Assembly: GCA_022836915.1 (NCBI GenBank)
Contig: CP094668.1
Location: 248,001 to 312,000, forward strand
Reading direction: 5' to 3'
From: Paenibacillus sp. OVF10
Lineage (GTDB): Bacteria; Bacillota; Bacilli; Paenibacillales; Paenibacillaceae
Length of the DNA stretch: 64,000 nt
Below the pieces are notes generated by a model. That model worked only from the letters and a program-made list of their open reading frames with translations. It was not told the origin of the DNA and searched no databases. The position numbers and the translations under genes were made by a program. Position 1 is the stretch's first letter. Each line of letters starts with the position of its first letter. Of this stretch, positions 61,824 to 64,000 are shown in pieces.

Positions 61824-61841
61824 TTAGTAATCACTTACTAT
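61824..61841. promoter_or_regulatory. TetR-type operator before the regulator gene
   Basis: TTAGT-N8-ACTAT containing the perfect palindrome TAGTAATCACTTACTA, seven bases before the tetR start. The same TTAGT-N8-ACTAA occurs at 62586-62603. Confidence 0.75.
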
Positions 61842-61847
61842 ACAATC

Positions 61848-62453
61848 ATGAAGAACAAATCTCATGTGGACAGCAAAAAGAAAGATATCCTACAAGCGGC
61901 GATGCGCTTGTTCGCAACCAAAGGCGTTGACGGCATATCCGTCAAAGAGATCGGTGACGCCGCCGGAGTAACCGATGCGGCGATCTACAAACATTTTAAA
62001 AACAAAGATGCCGTTGCACTCGAAGCCTTCACCCAATACTGCGCGGACTATACTTCACTGATTGACGGGTATGTTCGACAGGAAGGTCCGGTGCTGGAAC
62101 GCTTCAAGCAACTGGTTACCGAGGTTCTCCATCTGCATGATGAAGATCCCTACGGGCTGCTGCTGATTTCACAGAATCATGAAATATTCATTGAAGCCGG
62201 AAGCAGCGAGGATTACCGTCAGCCATTGGATGCGTTGATGGATCTGATCGATCAGGGAATGATGCGGGGTGAACTGCCTCAGCAGGATTCACGGCTCACA
62301 GCCGTTCTGGTGATCGGTGCGATTACACGTATGGCGGTCTCCAGTATGCAAGGTGAGCTACCAGAGCTGTTGGTACCTTATACGGGGAAACGGTTCACCG
62401 ACTTGCATCAATGTTGGGGCAGGTACCCCAAGAGTAGCGAGGGAGAGTGGTAG
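61848..62453 (+). CDS. TetR-family regulator
   Basis: 201 residues. ATG 61848 is preferred to a longer frame because the upstream reading lies in the divergent gene's promoter and the operator. HTH: KDILQAAMRLFATKGVDGIS, VKEIGDAAGVTDAAIYKHF. The C-terminal part is variable. It probably binds TTAGT-N8-ACTAA motifs at its own promoter and that of the quinone reductase gene next downstream. Confidence 0.88.
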   Translation: MKNKSHVDSKKKDILQAAMRLFATKGVDGISVKEIGDAAGVTDAAIYKHFKNKDAVALEAFTQYCADYTSLIDGYVRQEGPVLERFKQLVTEVLHLHDEDPYGLLLISQNHEIFIEAGSSEDYRQPLDALMDLIDQGMMRGELPQQDSRLTAVLVIGAITRMAVSSMQGELPELLVPYTGKRFTDLHQCWGRYPKSSEGEW

Positions 62454-62550
62454 CCATTCTGACCTCGCAGAACACCAAGTAAGGCTCGGGGCTACACGTT
62501 ATAAAAAGAGAATCGTCAACATACCATCAGGATATACCAGATGGATTATC

Positions 62551-62576
62551 GGGTCATACGTGACCTTTTCTTTTTG
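62551..62576 (+). terminator. Short terminator after tetR
   Basis: GGTCA-TACG-TGACC followed by TTTTCTTTTT. Stem is short but the T tract is strong. Confidence 0.6.
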
Positions 62577-62585
62577 CACATGAGG

Positions 62586-62603
62586 TTAGTGTTCATTAAC
62601 TAA
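62586..62603. promoter_or_regulatory. Second TetR-type operator, before the quinone reductase gene
   Basis: TTAGT-GTTCATTA-ACTAA, spaced as at 61824. It lies 25 bp before the ATG 62628, in the expected promoter region. Confidence 0.6.
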
Positions 62604-62627
62604 AATAGTCAGGATGTGTCATTTTCC

Positions 62628-63205
62628 ATGAAAAAAATATTAATTATTCAAGGCAATCCCGTCTCACCCAGTTACAACGGCGCAATCGCCGAGGCTTACC
62701 GCAAAGGTGCGGTGCAAGCTGGTGCTGACGTCCGCATGATCACCTTGAACGAGTTGGCGTTCAACATGAATCTGGAAGGAGGATATCGTAATAAACTTCC
62801 ACTTGAACCAGATTTGCTGGAGGCCCAAGAAGCAATCAAATGGGCCGAGCATCTCGTATGGGTGTTCCCAATATGGTGGGGAGGACCGCCTGCCCTGCTG
62901 AAAGGTTTTGTAGACCGAATCTTCATGCCAGGTTACGCCTTCAAGTATCAAAAGGAAAACCCTTCCCCGATCAGTTGCTCAAAGGCCGTACCGCCCGCAT
63001 GATCACCACGATGGATGGTCCGAGCTGGTACTTCAAATGGTTCCAAGGTGAGCCTGCACATAAAATGATGAAAATCTCCACATTTGGACTTACCGGCATC
63101 AAACCCGTGCGGATAACAACCGTAGATCAAGTTGGGAAGAAGTCAGATGAACAGAGAAAGAATTGGTTGGATAAGATCGAACAGCTTGGGCGGAAGATGG
63201 GGTAA
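62628..63205 (+). CDS. NAD(P)H quinone reductase, flavodoxin-like fold (one frame break)
   Basis: About 192 residues. MKKILIIQGNPVSPSYN, HLVWVFPIWWGGPPALLKGF and GYAFKYQKG belong to the MdaB/KefF/YrkL-type flavoprotein reductases. The frame breaks at the A run near 62951; the joined tail reads DGPSWYFKWFQGEP and FGLTGIKPVRITTVDQVGK. ATG 62628 chosen over GTG 62616. Reduces quinones or electrophiles, commonly under TetR control as here. Confidence 0.87.
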
Positions 63206-63271
63206 AAGATTTCTGCAAGAAAGCCTCATCGGAAGTATACGCTTCTCTCCAGATGTTCACCTTGTAAGTTA

Positions 63272-63294
63272 AATCAAAAATCTGGGGATAAGCG
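63272..63294. repeat. Partial reversed copy of the hairpin repeat
   Basis: AATCAAAAATCTGGGGATAA is the reverse complement of TTATCCCCAGATTTTTTGATT in copies 1 and 2, with one T fewer; only one arm is kept. Confidence 0.6.
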
Positions 63295-63393
63295 TAATTC
63301 AGAGGTAGTCCTGTAATCCGCGAGTGGCGCAATTGTCATTTTAGTTTAACTTATATCAGAAAGCAGGAAATGTGCCTATTCTCAGTTACAAAA

Positions 63394-63439
63394 AAAGGTT
63401 GTCCCTACGTCTTGTTCAAGACGTAGGGGACAACCCTTT
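63394..63439. terminator. Long perfect hairpin terminator
   Basis: A 21-bp arm starting AAAGGTTGTCCC pairs with its complement ending GGGACAACCCTTT across TT, with one bulged G. Lies between the reductase gene (+) and the peptide ABC gene (-). Confidence 0.87.
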
Positions 63440-63454
63440 AGCATTCATTATGAT

Positions 63455-63649
63455 CTAACGAACCGTAAACACGCTATTAGTGCCATTTTCGATAAGTATG
63501 CGGTTTAACGAATCGTAGACGCGTTATTTCCTCGATCTGTGTATCTTTGGGCAGTTTTCCACTGGTTTGCACCGGAATAACTTCACTGAGGTTCGTTACA
63601 TTTTGCATTCCACGCTAAATCGCCATTTAACGCTCATTCGGTTCGTTAG
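63455..63649. mobile_element. MITE-like element bounded by 11-bp inverted repeats
   Basis: CTAACGAACCG at 63455-63465 and its exact complement CGGTTCGTTAG at 63639-63649 enclose 173 bp with inner related words (TAACGAATCGTAGACGCGTTATT near 63505). No ORF inside. Length and termini suit a small non-autonomous element or a palindromic intergenic repeat. Confidence 0.6.
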
Positions 63650-63683
63650 CGACTTGCCCATCTACAACCATACAAACAACGCA

Positions 63684-64000
63684 TTACCCAAACGAAATAC
63701 GACCTGATGGATGCTCAGGCAAAATAGCTGTAACCAACTGCCGCACAGCTGGATGATCCGACTGCATTACCGAATCCCCGCATCACCGCTATAGACCAGC
63801 TTCCCTGATCCATTACCGCAATGCGGTCACAGATCGTCATGGCAGCCCGAATATCATGCGTGATAAAGAGGTACGACAACCCGTAGGACGCCCTGAGCTC
63901 CGCCAATAAGGATAGAATTTGAGTCTGGTGCACCATGTCTAGGCTGCTGATTGATTCGTCCAGTACGATTAACTTTGGCTTGAGCGCGATGGCTCGTGCG
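63684..64000 (-). CDS. Peptide/nickel ABC transporter ATPase (partial, two frame breaks)
   Basis: C-terminal part of a DppD/OppD/F-type ATPase; the gene runs beyond the window. Walker B appears as KLIVLDESISSLDMVHQTQI, and the switch His in YLFITHDIRAAMTICDRIAV. Joining two frame breaks near 63790 and 63770 yields MDQGKLVYSGDAG and a normal tail with HPAVRQLVTAILPEHP to the stop at 63684. Imports di- or oligopeptides. Confidence 0.8.

Larger units (their letters stand above)
63206..63683. other. Intergenic region with a partial hairpin repeat, terminator and MITE-like element
   Basis: About 480 bp with no gene. It contains TCTGGGGATAAGCG (partial copy of the hairpin repeat, reversed), the terminator 63394-63439 and the 195-bp element 63455-63649. 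Confidence 0.6.

Noticed and set aside
1..64000. CRISPR arrays, tRNA or rRNA genes, complete insertion sequences
   Set aside because: No regularly spaced repeats, cloverleaf-type sequences or intact transposase genes were seen on either strand. Small RNA genes without strong sequence signals could have been missed.

Overview
The window looks like a Paenibacillus chromosome segment (low-GC Firmicute, spore-former type). Reasons: strong AGGAGG-type ribosome sites with many TTG and GTG starts, YesM/YesN two-component systems beside sugar ABC transporters, a paenicidin-like class I lantibiotic locus, TPR-bearing glycosyltransferases next to Thr-rich surface proteins, and Rex-type operators before cydA. 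I see no rRNA, tRNA or CRISPR array.

A caution governs the whole reading. By my count about 37 single-base reading-frame breaks lie in otherwise well conserved genes, mostly at runs of the same base, in housekeeping and accessory genes alike. I treat most of them as sequence or assembly errors, not gene decay, and give merged coordinates for the split genes.

Layout. 1-1150: cydA (partial), with Rex-like operators upstream. 1533-15966: a glycosylation and surface-protein locus holding a TPR protein, GT2, GT4 and methyltransferase genes on the plus strand, three large GT2-TPR glycosyltransferases on the minus strand, a Thr-rich 21-residue-repeat protein and its small homologue, and two tandem paralogous surface-type proteins. 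The likely theme is O-glycosylation of a secreted or spore-surface repeat protein. 16086-28914: an MFS transporter, an OmpR-type HTH/TPR regulator, a TrpXYZ-like ABC importer, an Rpn nuclease abutting a truncated phosphotransferase, a SufR-like regulator with TrhO, a beta-propeller lipoprotein and an OmpR-type two-component system.

29343-38759: an AT-rich class I lantibiotic cluster in the order lanA, lanF, lanE, lanG, lanB, lanT, lanC. The 59-residue precursor is too short for usual gene finders. A decayed IS5-type transposase lies between lanA and lanF. No lanP, lanRK or lanI is visible.

39053-50931: a MATE exporter, two carbohydrate ABC importer operons (the first with its own YesMN-type system), two copies of an imperfect hairpin repeat, and lspA. 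51110-64000: a UPF0303 protein, a PadR-regulated membrane protein with a long palindromic operator, a nucleoside hydrolase, a Yjf-like operon (DUF350, glutathionylspermidine-synthase fold, lipoprotein), an ABC-F protein behind a leader ORF and terminator, a GT4/phosphotransferase pair, a TetR regulator and quinone reductase sharing a candidate operator, a 195-bp MITE-like element, and a partial peptide ABC ATPase.
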